64,000 nt of DNA. It comes from Flavobacteriales bacterium. GTDB lineage: Bacteria > Bacteroidota > Bacteroidia > Flavobacteriales_F > PHOS-HE28. The DNA is taken from NCBI GenBank assembly GCA_020635695.1, contig JACJZH010000003.1, positions 372,001 through 436,000 on the forward strand, given 5' to 3'. Positions within the stretch are counted from its first letter, which is position 1, and each line of letters opens with the position of its first letter. Shown here piece after piece: positions 17,400 to 25,251 of the stretch. The position numbers were made by a program, and so were the translations under genes. The notes under the pieces were generated by a model that worked only from the letters and a program-made list of their open reading frames with translations, was not told where the DNA came from and ran no database searches.

Positions 17400-18196
17400 T
17401 GCACCGCACACTTGCCACCTGGCTGATCGCCCTGCCGCTCGCGCTATCGGCCCAGCAGCTCGTGCAGGAGGCCGTGATCAAGGGCACCTTCGACACCTTC
17501 ACCACGGACGAGCTCGGCAACGTCTACGCCCTCGAGGGCGATGAGCTCTCGCTCTGGTACCCGGACGGGCGCAGCTGGCTCCGCAACAGCCTGAAGACCT
17601 TCGGCCGGATCACGCTCATCGATGCGTTCTACTCGCTGAAGCCGATGGTCTTCACCCTGGAACAGGGACAGGTGGCGGTCCTGGACAACACCCTGAGCCT
17701 GCAGGGCAGTGTGATCAACCTGCCCCGGAACGGTTTCCCCCAGGTGGAGCTGGCCTGCATGAGCGTGCAGAACAGCTTCTGGCTCTTCGATGCACGCGAC
17801 CTGCAACTGATCCGGGTGGACGCTCAGCTGCGCCAGCTCGCCTCCACCGGCCGCATCGACCAACTGCTGGGCTTCACACCGCACCCCACCCACATGCAGG
17901 AGCTGGACAACTGGTTGTACGTGAGCGACCCGGACGAGGGCATCCTCGTGTTCGACCTGTTCGCGGCCTACTACAAGACGATCCCCATCACCGGCATCGA
18001 ACGCTTCGAGGTGCGGGACGGGGCGATCTACTTCTTCCAGGACGGTGTGCTGCAGCGATACGACCTCCGGTCGTTCGCCATCGATCCCCTGCCCATGCCT
18101 GAAGGACATACCGTGCTGGATGCACGCATGGAGCGCGGACGCCTGTACCTACGCACGCCGGACCGCATCCTGATCATGCGCGTCGTGGAGCCCTGA
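17399..18196 (+). CDS. Secreted protein of unknown function, propeller-like
   Basis: The 265-residue protein has a signal peptide (MHRTLATWLIALPLALSAQ). Repeating short beta-strand units follow, such as NVYALEGDELSLWYPDGRSW, NWLYVSDPDEGILVFDLF and GAIYFFQDGVLQRYDLR, which suggest a beta-propeller. No catalytic motif or sorting domain is visible. The ATG shares a base with the stop of the GH3-like gene. I do not recognise the family beyond its resemblance to conserved Bacteroidota secreted proteins. Confidence 0.75.
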   Translation: MHRTLATWLIALPLALSAQQLVQEAVIKGTFDTFTTDELGNVYALEGDELSLWYPDGRSWLRNSLKTFGRITLIDAFYSLKPMVFTLEQGQVAVLDNTLSLQGSVINLPRNGFPQVELACMSVQNSFWLFDARDLQLIRVDAQLRQLASTGRIDQLLGFTPHPTHMQELDNWLYVSDPDEGILVFDLFAAYYKTIPITGIERFEVRDGAIYFFQDGVLQRYDLRSFAIDPLPMPEGHTVLDARMERGRLYLRTPDRILIMRVVEP

Positions 18197-18242
18197 GCGC
18201 TCCGACTTTTCCACACGCGCCGGCCACTTCCGGTGGTGCGGC

Positions 18243-18250
18243 TAACTTCG
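18243..18250 (+). promoter_or_regulatory. -7 element for the second deoxynucleoside kinase
   Basis: TAACTTCG ends 23 bases before the ATG at 18274. Confidence 0.55.
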
Positions 18251-18273
18251 TGCGCATTCGCACGACACGGACC

Positions 18274-18987
18274 ATGCACATCGCGATCGCCGGAAACATC
18301 GGATCGGGCAAGACGACGCTCACCAAGCTCCTCGCCAAGCACTACAAGTGGGAACTGCTGCAGGAGGCGGTGGACAACAACCCCTACCTGTTCGACTTCT
18401 ACAAGGACATGCAGCGCTGGAGCTTCAACCTCCAGATCTTCTTCCTGAACAGCCGCTTCGAGCAGCTGCTGGAGATCCGCAGCAATGGACGGGACGTGGT
18501 GCAGGACCGCACGATCTACGAGGACGCTTACATCTTCGCACCCAACCTCCACGCCATGGGGTTGATGACCACGCGGGACTTCGAGAACTACTTCCGCCTG
18601 TTCCAGAACATGGACAGCGCGATCGCTCCGCCCGACCTGCTCATCTACCTCCGCGCCAGCGTGCCGAACCTGGTGAAGCAGATCGCCGAACGCGGCCGTG
18701 AGTACGAAACGGGCATCAGCATCGACTACCTGAGCCGCCTGAACGAGCGCTACGAAGCGTGGATCAGCAAGTACGACAAGGGACGTCTGCTGATCGTGGA
18801 CGTGGACGACAACGCCTTCCATACCGATCAGGAGGACCTGGGCCGCATCATCAACGCGATCGATGCGGAGATCCACGGGCTCTTCCCTTCGGAGACCGGG
18901 AAGGTCCTGGACGCCCCTGCGAAGAAGAGCGCCGAGAAGGCGGCCACGAAGAAGAAGGCTGCGAAGAAGGCCACCAAAAAGAAGTAG
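18274..18987 (+). CDS. Deoxynucleoside kinase with a Lys/Ala-rich C-terminal tail
   Basis: The 237-residue protein has a P-loop GNIGSGKTT (residues 7-15), a DRTIYEDAYIFA motif in place of the DRS motif, and lid arginines in AERGREYETGI. It is a paralogue of the kinase at 10627-11256 but keeps the more usual D-R-x-I-Y-E-D form. The kinase core ends near residue 210. The last 24 residues are almost only Lys and Ala (APAKKSAEKAATKKKAAKK...), like histone-H1-type tails, and are not part of the kinase fold. The tail may bind nucleic acid or polyanions, which is inference. A start at 18250 is rejected because it lies on the promoter. Confidence 0.9.
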   Translation: MHIAIAGNIGSGKTTLTKLLAKHYKWELLQEAVDNNPYLFDFYKDMQRWSFNLQIFFLNSRFEQLLEIRSNGRDVVQDRTIYEDAYIFAPNLHAMGLMTTRDFENYFRLFQNMDSAIAPPDLLIYLRASVPNLVKQIAERGREYETGISIDYLSRLNERYEAWISKYDKGRLLIVDVDDNAFHTDQEDLGRIINAIDAEIHGLFPSETGKVLDAPAKKSAEKAATKKKAAKKATKKK

Positions 18988-19009
18988 GCTCTCGGCTGCT
19001 GGAAAGCGA

Positions 19010-19035
19010 AAAGCGCGCCTCGTGGGGCGCGCTTT
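19010..19035. terminator. Bidirectional hairpin terminator
   Basis: AAAGCGCGCC pairs perfectly with GGCGCGCTTT, followed by CTTGTT. It lies between the convergent kinase and pyrophosphatase genes. Confidence 0.8.
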
Positions 19036-19056
19036 CTTGTTGTGTCAGGACCGTTC

Positions 19057-21300
19057 TCAGAAGCGATCGCCCACCTGCAGCGCGTTCGCTGCCAGGGGAT
19101 CATTTCCTTCCTCGGGCACCAGCGCATCGCTGCTCCGGTACGGCATGTTGTCGAGCACAGGGGAGGCATGATGCCCGGCGCCATGCCCCTCCTCCGCGAT
19201 GTGCGGTGCGATGATCAGCGCCACGATGCTCGTGAGCTTGATCAGGATGTTCATCGAAGGTCCGCTCGTGTCCTTGAACGGGTCGCCCACGGTGTCGCCG
19301 GTCACGGCCGCCTTGTGCGGGTCGCTGCCCTTCTTGAAGTCCTGGCCGTCGATGAGCACGCCCTTCTCGAAGCTCTTCTTGGCGTTGTCCCAGGCGCCAC
19401 CGGCGTTGTTCTGGAAGATGCCCATGAGCACGCCGCTCACCGTGATGCCGGCCAGCAGACCGCCCAGGGCCTCGGGGCCGAAGGCGAAGCCCACGATCAC
19501 GGGGCTCAGCAGCGCCAGGGCACCGGGCAGGATCATCTCACGGATGGAGGCCTGGGTGCTGATGGCCACGCACTTCTCGTACTCCGGCTTGGCCTTGCCC
19601 TCCATGATGCCGGGGATCTCCTTGAACTGGCGGCGCACCTCCTTCACCATGTCCATGGCGGCCTTGCCCACCGCGCTGATGGCCATGCTGCTGAACAGGA
19701 AGGGGATCATGCCACCCACGAACAACATGGCGAGCACCTTGGCCTTGTAGATGTCGATCGCCGTGATGCCGGCCAGACCGACGTACGCGGCAAAGAGCGC
19801 AAGAGCGGTGAGCGCCGCGGAGGCGATCGCGAAGCCCTTGCCGGTGGCGGCCGTGGTATTGCCTGTCGCGTCCAGGATGTCCGTGCGCTCACGCACCTCC
19901 TTGGGCAGTCCGCTCATTTCAGCAATGCCTCCCGCGTTGTCGGCGATGGGGCCGAAGGCGTCGATGGCCAACTGCATGGCCGTGGTCGCCATCATGCCCG
20001 CTGCTGCGATGGCCACGCCGTAGAGACCGGCCAACTCGAAGGCACCGAAGATGCCGGCGGCCAGCACCAGGATGGGCAGGAAGGTGCTCTCCATGCCCAC
20101 GGCCAGACCACCGATCACGTTGGTGGCGTGGCCCGTGCCGCTCTTCTGCACGATGCTGTCCACCGGCTTGCGGCCCATGGCGGTGTAGTACTCGGTGATG
20201 TAGCTCATCAGGAACCCGACCACCAGGCCGAGCACGATGGCGTAGAACACGTTCATGCTGGCGATCTCGAGGACGACGTCCCCGCGCTCGAAGGTCATGG
20301 TGGCGGGAAGCATCCATTGGATCACGAAAAAGCTCGCCACCGCGGTGAGCAGGATGCTGCCGATGTTGCCCCGGTTCAGGGCGGCCATCACGCTGTCGGA
20401 GTCCTTGTTGATGCGCACGAAGAAGGTGCCCACGATGCTGAAGAGGATGCCGAGGCCGGCGATCAGGATCGGCAGCAGGATCGGGGCCATGCCTCCGAAG
20501 TCGTCCTGGCTGACCACTTCACGACCCAGCACCATGGTGCTCAGGATGGTGGCCACGTAGCTGCCGAAGAGGTCGGCACCCATGCCGGCCACGTCGCCCA
20601 CGTTGTCGCCCACGTTGTCGGCCACGGTGGCCGGGTTGCGGGGATCGTCCTCGGGGATGCCGGCTTCCACCTTGCCCACCAGATCGGCGCCCACATCGGC
20701 CGCCTTGGTGTAGATGCCGCCGCCCACACGGGCGAAGAGCGCGATGCTCTCGGCGCCCAGGCTGAACCCGGCGAGGACCTCCAGGGCGGTCATCATCTCC
20801 TCGCCATTGGCGGGAGCGCCCTTCACGTACATGTGGTAGAACACGATGAACAGCGAGCTGAGGCCCAGCACGGCCAGACCGGCCACACCGAGGCCCATCA
20901 CCGTGCCCCCGTTGAAGCTCACCTGCAGGCCCTTCTTCAGGCTGGTGCGGGCGGCCTGCGTGGTGCGCACGTTGGCCTTGGTGGCGATGTTCATGCCGAT
21001 CCAACCGGCAAAGGCGCTGAAGAAGGCACCGATCAGGAAGGCCACCGCGATCACCCAGTCGCTGTGCTCCACGAGCGTGCCGCTCCAGCCCAGCACCAGG
21101 GCCGCGATCGCGGCGAAGATGCCGAGCACCTTCCATTCCGCCCGCAGGAACGCGCTGGCACCGTCGGCGATGTAGCCCGCCAACTCCTTCATGTTCGCGT
21201 CGCCCGCGTCCTGCTTGTTCACCCACACCGCCTTGGCGATCATCACCACCAGGCCGATCAACCCCAGCACGGGGAGGTAGTTCATCAGTTCACTGCCCAT
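19057..21300 (-). CDS. hppA: Membrane-bound ion-pumping pyrophosphatase
   Basis: The 747-residue protein is a full-length membrane pyrophosphatase with about 16 membrane helices. It couples PPi hydrolysis to export of H+ or Na+. The substrate site motifs are DVGADLVGKVEAGIPEDDPRNPATVADN and the DNVGDNVGD cluster near residues 215-245. The segment GNTTAATGKGFAIASAALTALALF has Ala where K+-independent pumps have Lys, so the enzyme falls in the K+-dependent class, which includes Na+ and Na+/H+ pumps. The ion cannot be decided from this alone. It ends in a short tail rich in His and acidic residues. It is transcribed convergently with the kinase. Confidence 0.96.
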   Translation of the reverse strand: MGSELMNYLPVLGLIGLVVMIAKAVWVNKQDAGDANMKELAGYIADGASAFLRAEWKVLGIFAAIAALVLGWSGTLVEHSDWVIAVAFLIGAFFSAFAGWIGMNIATKANVRTTQAARTSLKKGLQVSFNGGTVMGLGVAGLAVLGLSSLFIVFYHMYVKGAPANGEEMMTALEVLAGFSLGAESIALFARVGGGIYTKAADVGADLVGKVEAGIPEDDPRNPATVADNVGDNVGDVAGMGADLFGSYVATILSTMVLGREVVSQDDFGGMAPILLPILIAGLGILFSIVGTFFVRINKDSDSVMAALNRGNIGSILLTAVASFFVIQWMLPATMTFERGDVVLEIASMNVFYAIVLGLVVGFLMSYITEYYTAMGRKPVDSIVQKSGTGHATNVIGGLAVGMESTFLPILVLAAGIFGAFELAGLYGVAIAAAGMMATTAMQLAIDAFGPIADNAGGIAEMSGLPKEVRERTDILDATGNTTAATGKGFAIASAALTALALFAAYVGLAGITAIDIYKAKVLAMLFVGGMIPFLFSSMAISAVGKAAMDMVKEVRRQFKEIPGIMEGKAKPEYEKCVAISTQASIREMILPGALALLSPVIVGFAFGPEALGGLLAGITVSGVLMGIFQNNAGGAWDNAKKSFEKGVLIDGQDFKKGSDPHKAAVTGDTVGDPFKDTSGPSMNILIKLTSIVALIIAPHIAEEGHGAGHHASPVLDNMPYRSSDALVPEEGNDPLAANALQVGDRF

Positions 21301-21374
21301 CTTGGCTCGTGTTATGCGTATGTAAGATCTTGTCGCTCAACCGATTGCCGCATCACCGCGGCCTGCGAAGGCGG

Positions 21375-21382
21375 CAAAAATA
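21375..21382 (-). promoter_or_regulatory. Possible -7 element for hppA
   Basis: The minus strand reads TATTTTTG, an exact TAnnTTTG match, but 74 bases before the ATG, so it predicts a leader rather than a leaderless mRNA. Confidence 0.45.
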
Positions 21383-21410
21383 GGGGAATGGGGGGAAGTT
21401 GGGTGGGTCG

Positions 21411-21445
21411 GACGTTGAACGTTGGGGGTTGGACGTTGCCCGTTG
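21411..21445. repeat. Heptamer array nnnGTTG, 5 units
   Basis: The units GACGTTG, AACGTTG, GGGGTTG, GACGTTG and CCCGTTG follow each other with an exact 7-base period. The array lies between hppA and the 3' end of pdhB. Confidence 0.85.
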
Positions 21446-21518
21446 TGTGCCCCTGACCGGCGTCGGCAGCATCGGGCGGGACAGGGCACCGTCCGGGCCA
21501 CTCCCTCGATGTGGGACC

Positions 21519-22502
21519 CTACTTCCGCAGGTACATCACCTCCTTCACGGCGGCGATGATCCGGGCCGGGTTGGGGATGCTGGCCTCGATCAGCGGCGGG
21601 CTGAAGGGCAGCGGCGTGTCCGCCTGGTTGATGCGCAGCACCGGGGCGTCCAGGAAGTCGAACGCGTCCTTCTGCACCCGGTAGGCCACCTCGCTGGCGA
21701 TGCTGGCCACGGGCCAGTTCTCGTCCACCACCACGCAGCGGTTGGTCTTGCGCACGCTCTTCAGGATGGCCCCATGGTCCATGGGACGGATGGTGCGCAG
21801 GTCGATCACCTCGGCCTCCACGCCCTCCTTCGCCAGTTCCTCGGCGGCGGCCAGGGCCTCCTTCATCATCTTGCCAAAGCCCACGATGGTGACGTCGGTA
21901 CCCTCGCGCTTGATGTCGGCCACGCCGATCGGGATCAGGTACTCGCCGTCGGGCACCTCGCCCTTGTCGCCGTACATGCGCTCGCTCTCCATCACGAGCA
22001 CCGGGTCCTCGTCGCGGATCGCGGCCTTCAGCAGGCCCTTGGCATCGTAGGGGTTGCTCGGGGTCACCACCTTCAGGCCGGGCACGTTGGCGTACATGGC
22101 CTCGAAGCTCTGGCTGTGCGTGGCGGCCAGCTGTCCCGCATGGCCATTGCCGCCGCGGAACACGATGGGGATGTGGAACTGCCCACCGCTCATCTGCAGC
22201 ATCTTGGCCGCGTGGTTGATGATCTGGTCGGCGGCCAGGATGGCGAAGTTCCAGGTCATGAACTCCACGATGGGGCGCAACCCGTTCATGGCGGCACCCA
22301 CACCGATGCCCGTGAAGCCCAGCTCGCTGATCGGTGTGTCGATGATCCGCTCCGGCCCGAACTCCGCCAGCATGCCCTTGCTCACCTTGTAGGCCCCGTC
22401 GTACTCCGCCACCTCCTCGCCCATGAGAAAGACGTTCGGGTCACGGCGCATCTCCTCGCTCATCGCCTCGTTCAGGGCCTCTCGGAACTGGATCGTACGC
22501 AT
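21519..22502 (-). CDS. pdhB: Pyruvate dehydrogenase E1 component, beta subunit
   Basis: The 327-residue protein is the beta subunit of a two-subunit E1 2-oxoacid dehydrogenase. E1 decarboxylates pyruvate using thiamine diphosphate. Recognisable parts are FMGEEVAEYDGAYKVSKG near residue 25, the beta-subunit core RIIDTPISELGFTGIGVGAA and EFMTWNFAILAADQIINHAAK, and the C-terminal domain with DLRTIRPMD. The alpha subunit and E2 are not beside it, which is frequent in Bacteroidota. A consensus -7 element TACCTTTG lies 19 bases upstream, so it has its own promoter. A branched-chain 2-oxoacid substrate is a weaker alternative. Confidence 0.94.
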   Translation of the reverse strand: MRTIQFREALNEAMSEEMRRDPNVFLMGEEVAEYDGAYKVSKGMLAEFGPERIIDTPISELGFTGIGVGAAMNGLRPIVEFMTWNFAILAADQIINHAAKMLQMSGGQFHIPIVFRGGNGHAGQLAATHSQSFEAMYANVPGLKVVTPSNPYDAKGLLKAAIRDEDPVLVMESERMYGDKGEVPDGEYLIPIGVADIKREGTDVTIVGFGKMMKEALAAAEELAKEGVEAEVIDLRTIRPMDHGAILKSVRKTNRCVVVDENWPVASIASEVAYRVQKDAFDFLDAPVLRINQADTPLPFSPPLIEASIPNPARIIAAVKEVMYLRK

Positions 22503-22521
22503 GGTCTTTGCGGTAGGGTGG

Positions 22522-22529
22522 CAAAGGTA
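22522..22529 (-). promoter_or_regulatory. -7 element for pdhB
   Basis: The minus strand reads TACCTTTG, an exact match, 19 bases before the ATG. Confidence 0.65.
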
Positions 22530-22534
22530 GGGGT

Positions 22535-22625
22535 GAGTCGGGAGTCGGGAGTCGGGAGTCGGGAGTCGGGAGTCAGCAGTCAGCAGTCAGCAGTCAGCAG
22601 TCAGCAGTCGGCGGTCGGTAGTCAG
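22535..22625. repeat. Heptamer array nRGTCRG, 13 units
   Basis: Thirteen consecutive 7-base units run without a gap: five GAGTCGG, one GAGTCAG, four CAGTCAG, then CAGTCGG, CGGTCGG and TAGTCAG. The unit drifts gradually along the array, as expected from slippage plus point mutation. It lies between the divergent pdhB and FMN-reductase genes, immediately upstream of the pdhB -7 element. Confidence 0.92.
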
Positions 22626-22663
22626 CGGTCTTGGTGCATCTGCTTCTTCCGGTCTTCTTCCTT

Positions 22664-22708
22664 CCTCTCTTGTCCCTCCCTCTCTTGTCCCTTCCTCTCT
22701 TGTCCCTT
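22664..22708. repeat. 15-base pyrimidine repeat, 3 units
   Basis: The unit CCTCTCTTGTCCCTY occurs three times in tandem (22664, 22679, 22694) within a polypyrimidine stretch upstream of the FMN-reductase gene. Its period differs from the heptamer arrays. Confidence 0.88.
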
Positions 22709-22741
22709 CCTCCTTCCGCTCATGCCCCCTTCACCTTCCCC

Positions 22742-22749
22742 TACCTTCG
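22742..22749 (+). promoter_or_regulatory. -7 element for the FMN-reductase gene
   Basis: TACCTTCG ends 5 bases before the ATG at 22755, so the mRNA is probably leaderless. Confidence 0.6.
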
Positions 22750-22754
22750 TCCGC

Positions 22755-23312
22755 ATGCCCCGCATCGCCATTCTTTCCACGAGCGTCCGAACCGGCAGGG
22801 CCAGCCACCGCGTGGCGCTTCATTTGGAGCGCAGCATCCGGGAGGCCGGTCATGAGGCGGACCTGATCGACCTGGACGAGCTGGCCTTCCCCTTGTTCAG
22901 CGAGCGGTTGAAGTTCCAGGAGGACCCGGCCCCGGCCACCGTGGCCTTTGCCGAACGGGTCCGCCAGGCCGATGCCGTGGTGTTCGTGACACCCGAGTAC
23001 AATGGCAGCATCCCTGCCAGCGTGAAGAACGTGGTGGACCTGCTGGTGGACGAGTGGCGGCGGAAGCCCGTGGGCATCGCGGCCGTCTCCAGCGGCGCAT
23101 TCGGTGGCACACAGGCCCTGATGGTCCTGCTCACCACGCTGTGGAAGATCAAGGCCTGGGTGAGCAACACGCCCCTGAACGTGCCCAAGGTGAAGGACCA
23201 GTTCAACGAGGAAGGCGTTCCCGCCGACCCCGACGCCTGGGCGAAACGCACCAAGGGCTTCCTGGACGACCTGCTCTGGTGCGTGGAAGCGGTGCGCCGC
23301 ATGGCCTCGTGA
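22755..23312 (+). CDS. NAD(P)H-dependent FMN reductase-like flavoprotein
   Basis: The 185-residue protein is of the NADPH-dependent FMN reductase family with a flavodoxin-like fold. The phosphate-binding loop STSVRTGRASHRVA lies at residues 8-21. The flavin-contact motif VTPEYNGSIPASVKNVVDLL lies near residue 75, and SSGAFGGTQAL follows near residue 115. It should reduce FMN or small electrophiles such as quinones in the cytoplasm. An ATG at 22722 is in frame but upstream of the -7 element, so 22755 is chosen. It is monocistronic. Confidence 0.88.
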   Translation: MPRIAILSTSVRTGRASHRVALHLERSIREAGHEADLIDLDELAFPLFSERLKFQEDPAPATVAFAERVRQADAVVFVTPEYNGSIPASVKNVVDLLVDEWRRKPVGIAAVSSGAFGGTQALMVLLTTLWKIKAWVSNTPLNVPKVKDQFNEEGVPADPDAWAKRTKGFLDDLLWCVEAVRRMAS

Positions 23313-23332
23313 TGCGATCCGGCACCAGGGCC

Positions 23333-23340
23333 TAACTTCG
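23333..23340 (+). promoter_or_regulatory. -7 element for etfB-etfA
   Basis: TAACTTCG lies 82 bases before the etfB ATG, giving a leader that contains three heptamer units. Confidence 0.5.
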
Positions 23341-23391
23341 CGGCCCCGCAGGTCCGGCGGTGTGGAGCCCCGGCTTCCTGAACGGCCCGAA

Positions 23392-23412
23392 CAACGTTCA
23401 ACGACCAACGTT
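23392..23412. repeat. Heptamer array CAACnnn, 3 units
   Basis: CAACGTT, CAACGAC and CAACGTT follow in tandem 10 bases before the etfB start. The unit is the complement of nnnGTTG. Confidence 0.7.
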
Positions 23413-23422
23413 CTTCAGACGC

Positions 23423-24163
23423 ATGAAGATCCTCGTCCTCATCAGCCAGGTGCCCGACACCACGGCACGCATCGCCTTCACCGACGGCGACACCCGCTTC
23501 GACACGAACGGCGTGCAGTTCATCGTGAACCCGTACGACGAATGGTACGCGCTGGTGCGTGGGCTGGAGTTGAAGGAGGCCGCCGGTGGCACCGTGACCA
23601 CCGTGACCGTGGGCCCCGCCTCGCACGACCCCACCATCCGCAAGGCCCTGGCCATTGGCGCTGATGAGGCCGTGCGCATCGATGCCGAGCCGGTCGAAGG
23701 CCTGCAGGTGGCCGAGCTGATCGCCGCCTACGCCAAGGACAAGGGCTTCGACCTGGTGCTGGCGGGCAAGGAGACCATCGACCACAACGGCAGCCAGGTG
23801 GGCGGCATGGTGGCCGAGCTGCTGGACATGCCCTACGTGCCGCTGGCCAGCAAGCTGGACGTGAACGGCGACACGGCCACCGTGGAACGCGATGTGCCCG
23901 GAGGTGTCGAAGTGCTGGAGGTGAAGCTGCCGCTGGCGCTGAGCGCTGCGAAGGGCATGGCCGAACAACGCATCCCGAACATGCGCGGCATCATGGCCGC
24001 CCGCACCAAACCCCTGAACGTGGAGGCACCCGCCGGCACGGACGATGTGGGCGGCACGGTGAAGTTCCAGCTGCCCCCTGCGAAGGGTGCGGTGAAGCTG
24101 ATCCCCGCGGAAGAGGCCGAAAAGCTGATCGAACTGTTGCACACCGAAGCCAAAGTCATTTGA
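23423..24163 (+). CDS. etfB: Electron transfer flavoprotein, beta subunit
   Basis: The 246-residue protein is EtfB, which with EtfA carries electrons from acyl-CoA dehydrogenases to the quinone pool and holds AMP structurally. The start MKILVLISQVPDT and the segment INPYDEWYALVRGLELKE-like (VNPYDEWYALVRG) match the family. The signature VLAGKETIDHNGSQVGGMVAELL, bearing the region that contacts partner dehydrogenases, lies near residue 112-134. The C-terminal arm LPLALSAAKGMAEQRIPNMRGIMAA is typical. It is followed after 102 bases by etfA; the gap holds an inverted pair of heptamer arrays. Confidence 0.95.
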   Translation: MKILVLISQVPDTTARIAFTDGDTRFDTNGVQFIVNPYDEWYALVRGLELKEAAGGTVTTVTVGPASHDPTIRKALAIGADEAVRIDAEPVEGLQVAELIAAYAKDKGFDLVLAGKETIDHNGSQVGGMVAELLDMPYVPLASKLDVNGDTATVERDVPGGVEVLEVKLPLALSAAKGMAEQRIPNMRGIMAARTKPLNVEAPAGTDDVGGTVKFQLPPAKGAVKLIPAEEAEKLIELLHTEAKVI

Positions 24164-24257
24164 TGTTGAGGGTTGGAGGTTGGCATAGGTCGAGGGTTGA
24201 CCGCGACCGATGATCAGCCAGCCAACCTGCAACCCCCAACCTGCAACCCCCAACCTG
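24164..24257. repeat. Opposed heptamer arrays forming a hairpin between etfB and etfA
   Basis: Three GTTG-type units (TGTTGAG, GGTTGGA, GGTTGGC) run from 24164 to 24184. Five CAAC-type units alternate CAACCTG and CAACCCC from 24223 to 24257. Because one set is the complement of the other, GGTTGGAGGTTGGC at 24171-24184 pairs with GCCAACCTGCAACC at 24221-24234 with one mismatch in 14, around a 36-base loop. No T tract follows, so it is not a standard terminator. Confidence 0.85.
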
Positions 24258-24265
24258 CCGATCGA

Positions 24266-25204
24266 ATGAGCACCATCGTATTCATCGACACCCGCGGTGA
24301 CAAACTGCCCAAGGCGGCCCTGGAGGCCGTGACCTTCGCCAGCCAGCTGGCCGGTGGCCCCGTGACCGCCGTGACCTTCGGACCGGCCCAGGGACTGGAA
24401 GCCCTTGGTGCGCAGGGTGCCGGAAAGGTGGTGGTGGCCCGCGGTGTGAACGCCCTGGATGGCCAGCAACTGACCAAGCTGGTGACCTCGGTGGCGGAAG
24501 CCGAAGGCGCCAAGACCATCGTGTGCGTGCATGACGGCACCGGCAAGGCCGTTGCCCCCCGCGTGGCCGCCCGGTTGAAGGCCGCCCACGTACCCGGCGC
24601 CATTGCCGCCCCCGAGGATGGGAAGGTGAAGCGCAACGTGTTCAGTGGCAAGGCCCAGGCCTGGGTGGAGCTGCGCAGCGACCGCCGGGTGCTGAGCCTG
24701 ATGCCCAATTCGATCGCCCCGGCGAACGGGGAGGGCACCGCCACGGTCGAGGAGTTCTCCGGCGATCTGGGCGCGGCGCGGGTCACCGTGAAGGAGGTGC
24801 GCAAGGCCGGCGCCGGCATTCCCCTGCCCGAGGCCGAGATCGTCGTGAGCGGCGGTCGTGGCATGAAGGGTCCCGAGCACTGGGGGCCGATCGAGGAGCT
24901 GGCGCAGGTCCTGGGTGCCGCCACCGCCTGCAGCCGTCCGGTGGCCGACATGGACTGGCGTCCGCACCACGAGCACGTGGGGCAGACCGGCGTGGCCATC
25001 CGTCCGAACTGCTACATCGCCATCGGGATCAGCGGTGCCATCCAGCACCTGGCCGGTGTGAACCAGAGCAAGGTGATCGCGGTGATCAACAAGGATCCCG
25101 AGGCGCCGTTCTTCAAGGCCGCCGACTACGGCATCGTGGGCGACGCCTTCGAGGTGCTGCCGAAGCTGATCGAGGCCGCCAAGAAGCTGAGGTCCGAGGC
25201 CTGA
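24266..25204 (+). CDS. etfA: Electron transfer flavoprotein, alpha subunit
   Basis: The 312-residue protein is EtfA, which holds the redox-active FAD. The N-terminal domain begins STIVFIDTRGDKLPKAALEAV. The FAD-binding C-terminal domain runs from GGRGMKGPEHWGPIEELAQVL (near residue 193) through GQTGVAIRPNCYIAIGISGAIQHLAG to the conserved INKDPEAPFFKAADYGIVGD. The length is normal. The ATG at 24266 is the first after the heptamer hairpin. An extension to a TTG at 24173 runs through the repeats and is rejected. Confidence 0.96.
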   Translation: MSTIVFIDTRGDKLPKAALEAVTFASQLAGGPVTAVTFGPAQGLEALGAQGAGKVVVARGVNALDGQQLTKLVTSVAEAEGAKTIVCVHDGTGKAVAPRVAARLKAAHVPGAIAAPEDGKVKRNVFSGKAQAWVELRSDRRVLSLMPNSIAPANGEGTATVEEFSGDLGAARVTVKEVRKAGAGIPLPEAEIVVSGGRGMKGPEHWGPIEELAQVLGAATACSRPVADMDWRPHHEHVGQTGVAIRPNCYIAIGISGAIQHLAGVNQSKVIAVINKDPEAPFFKAADYGIVGDAFEVLPKLIEAAKKLRSEA

Positions 25205-25243
25205 CACGCCTGCTGAAGGGCCTTGCGGATCGCTCGGTTCCGC

Positions 25244-25251
25244 TATCTTCG
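25244..25251 (+). promoter_or_regulatory. -7 element for the nuclease-UVR gene
   Basis: TATCTTCG ends 42 bases before the ATG at 25294. Confidence 0.5.

Noticed and set aside
22535..22625. CRISPR array
   Set aside because: The units are 7 bases long with no spacers, and no cas genes are present.
24164..24257. Rho-independent terminator between etfB and etfA
   Set aside because: The loop is 36 bases and no T run follows the stem; the hairpin arises from inverted heptamers.
24173..24265. TTG-started extension of etfA
   Set aside because: It would translate the heptamer hairpin; EtfA proteins start at the position of the ATG at 24266.
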